A DNA stretch of 6,735 bases from Chitinophagaceae bacterium (GTDB lineage Bacteria > Bacteroidota > Bacteroidia > Chitinophagales > Chitinophagaceae), in NCBI GenBank assembly GCA_023251335.1, contig JAHEZA010000141.1:1-6735 (forward strand), written 5' to 3'. Below, piece by piece: positions 5,236-6,735 of the stretch. Position 1 is the stretch's first letter. Every line of letters begins with the position of its first letter. A program made the position numbers and the translations under genes. The notes beneath the pieces were generated by a model. It did no database searches. It worked only from the letters and a program-made list of their open reading frames with translations, and was not told the DNA's origin.

Positions 5236-6624
5236 TTGAAAAAATTATTTCTCTTTTTGCTTATTATATCTTCGGCTCACACTTATGCCCAACACACTGA
5301 CAGGGCTTTTAACTCGGCATTTAGAAAACTAGCGCAGGATCCCACTTTCAGGCATGCTACCATTAGCCTGTATGTAATAAATACTACAACGGGCAAACCA
5401 ATAACTGAAGTAAATACGAACATTGGTGTGGCGCCGGCGAGTTGTCAGAAAGTGATTACCGCTTCTACAGCATTTGAATTGTTAGGCCATGACTACACAT
5501 ACAAAACCACACTTGGCTACACAGGAAATATAGTAAATGGAGTTTTAAACGGAAATCTGATTCTGAAAGGCAGTGGCGATCCTACGTTAGGAAGTTGGCG
5601 TTACGCGATGGCCAATGAAGAAAAAGTGATTGCTGATTTTAGACAAGCCATTGCACGGGAAGGCATACACGAGATAAAAGGCCATGTGTATGCGGATGAA
5701 AGTTTGTGGAAAAGCGAAGCTACTCCCAACGGATGGGTTTGGCAGGATATTGGAAATTACTACGGAGCCGGTGCGAGGGCGCTCAATTGGCGCGAAAATC
5801 AATATGACCTCTATTTAAAATCAGGAAGCAAAATCGGCGATCCTGTAAGTGTTGCGGGAATGAAACCTTCGTTTGTTGAGGGATTGAATCTGAAATCGGA
5901 AGTAACCTCAGCATCCAAAGGAACCGGCGACAACAATTATATTTACATGCCCCTTGATGATTCTTTTAGCTACGTAAGGGGAACGACGCCTATCAACGAA
6001 AATCAATTCACCATTTCAGGCGCTATGCCGCATCCCGCTACCCAAATGGCTTTGACGCTGGAAGCTGCATTAAAAAATCAGTCCGTAGAAACCATTTCCA
6101 AAAACTATCCGGCGCCAAATAATATCGCAACGTCAAACGTTTTTTACACCTACACATCACCGTCATTAGACAGTATTATTTTTCATTTTCTCCGGCGAAG
6201 CATCAATTTGTATGGCGAAGCGTTATTAAAAACTATGGCATATAATTTTACTAAAGTTGGTGATACGGACAGCGGTGTAAATGTGATTCATAATTTCTGG
6301 AAAGACAAAGGCATTGAACCCTATGCTATCAATATTGTTGATGGCAGCGGCCTCTCCCCTTCTAACCGGGTAACCACACAAGCGCTGGTAACCGTAATGG
6401 AATATGCGCGAAAGCAATCCTGGTTTCCTTCCTTTTATGACGCACTTCCTACCATAAGCGGGATCAAGATGAAAAGCGGTTCTATCAACGGCGTGATATC
6501 CTATACCGGATACATAAAAGGCAAAGACAACAATCAATATACTTTTTCTTTCGTGATTAATAATTATGATGGCAGCGGAAATGCCGTTCGAAGAAAAATG
6601 TGGGACTTGTTGGGGATATTGTAA
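5236..6624 (+). CDS. dacB: D-alanyl-D-alanine carboxypeptidase/endopeptidase, PBP4 (DacB) type
   Basis: This 462-residue peptidase family S13 enzyme acts in the periplasm, trimming D-Ala from peptidoglycan stem peptides or cutting cross-links. It has a signal peptide (KKLFLFLLIISS core, cleavage probably at TYA-Q, residues 18/19) with no lipobox. The three catalytic motifs are present: SxxK as S69-C-Q-K72 within APASCQK, SxN as S322-I-N324, and KSG at 413-415 within KMKSGSING. The supporting DGSGLS is at 369-374, and KGSGDPTLGS (111-120) is typical of the family. The roughly 250 residues between the first two motifs match the large insert of PBP4, and total length is normal. The start is TTG at 5236: the frame has a stop at 5215-5217 and no ATG between it and the signal peptide, so TTG is the only start that keeps the export signal. 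A GNAT gene follows after 10 bases and may be co-transcribed. Confidence 0.95.
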   Translation: MKKLFLFLLIISSAHTYAQHTDRAFNSAFRKLAQDPTFRHATISLYVINTTTGKPITEVNTNIGVAPASCQKVITASTAFELLGHDYTYKTTLGYTGNIVNGVLNGNLILKGSGDPTLGSWRYAMANEEKVIADFRQAIAREGIHEIKGHVYADESLWKSEATPNGWVWQDIGNYYGAGARALNWRENQYDLYLKSGSKIGDPVSVAGMKPSFVEGLNLKSEVTSASKGTGDNNYIYMPLDDSFSYVRGTTPINENQFTISGAMPHPATQMALTLEAALKNQSVETISKNYPAPNNIATSNVFYTYTSPSLDSIIFHFLRRSINLYGEALLKTMAYNFTKVGDTDSGVNVIHNFWKDKGIEPYAINIVDGSGLSPSNRVTTQALVTVMEYARKQSWFPSFYDALPTISGIKMKSGSINGVISYTGYIKGKDNNQYTFSFVINNYDGSGNAVRRKMWDLLGIL

Positions 6625-6634
6625 GATTTCAGTT

Positions 6635-6735
6635 ATGAGCGAAAAAATTAAATTAAATAAAATGAACTTCCCATTTGAAACAGAAATTATTCTTGAGAAT
6701 ACAGCCGCTTTATTAAGGCCATTAGAAATTTCAGA
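6635..6735 (+). CDS. GNAT-family N-acetyltransferase, N-terminal part (partial)
   Basis: An open frame runs from ATG 6635 to the right edge (33 full codons). It contains EIILENTAALLRPLEIS, which resembles the first strand of RimJ/RimL-like GNAT acetyltransferases (LENxxxxLRPL), enzymes that transfer acetyl from acetyl-CoA to an amine. The acetyl-CoA-binding motif lies outside the window, so substrate and function are open. Two starts are possible: ATG 6635, or ATG 6662 in the same frame. The second is preceded by an A-rich stretch (AAATTAAATAAA) typical of starts in this window, and gives an N-terminus of more usual length for the family, so it may be the true one. The gene lies 10 bases after dacB on the same strand. 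Confidence 0.7.
   Translation, partial: MSEKIKLNKMNFPFETEIILENTAALLRPLEIS

Overview
The window looks like a piece of a Bacteroidota chromosome, most likely from the Chitinophagaceae/Sphingobacteriia side. The evidence is AT-rich DNA, gene starts preceded by A-rich stretches rather than strong Shine-Dalgarno sequences, several TAnnTTTG-type -7 boxes, a PorT-like outer-membrane beta-barrel protein, and a TrhO (YceA-like) protein of the Bacteroidetes type. The taxonomic level below phylum is inference. Nothing points to a phage, plasmid, insertion sequence, defence island or CRISPR array; most of this is housekeeping sequence.

Layout. Positions 1-86 hold the hydrophobic C-terminal end of a membrane protein read rightward. 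From 2087 down to 144 there is a tight leftward three-gene cluster: trhO (tRNA U34 hydroxylase), an unrecognised 108-residue protein, and a CYTH-domain protein, with gaps of 12 and 18 bases. A 178-base divergent gap separates trhO from a rightward outer-membrane beta-barrel gene (2266-2859), which ends in a GC-rich hairpin. A rightward DUF1345 membrane protein follows (3014-3709) with its own probable -7 box. It converges on the leftward cinA gene (3745-4995). A 240-base gap then separates cinA from the divergent, rightward dacB-like gene for a penicillin-binding protein 4 type D,D-peptidase (5236-6624), which starts with TTG. Ten bases after dacB a GNAT acetyltransferase gene begins and runs off the right edge.

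How the genes relate: the proteins belong to separate processes (tRNA wobble modification, a triphosphate-binding CYTH enzyme, envelope proteins, NAD-cycle or nucleotide salvage, peptidoglycan trimming), so I see no single multi-gene system. The one real anomaly is the cinA/dacB divergent gap. It contains three exact back-to-back copies of a 44-bp unit (5041-5172). These are flanked on the left by a long near-perfect hairpin (5011-5051), whose left arm is an inverted copy of the unit junction, and on the right by a hairpin with a perfect 14-bp stem (5142-5184). These structures end close to the likely -7 boxes of both divergent genes. This is the feature most worth a second look.
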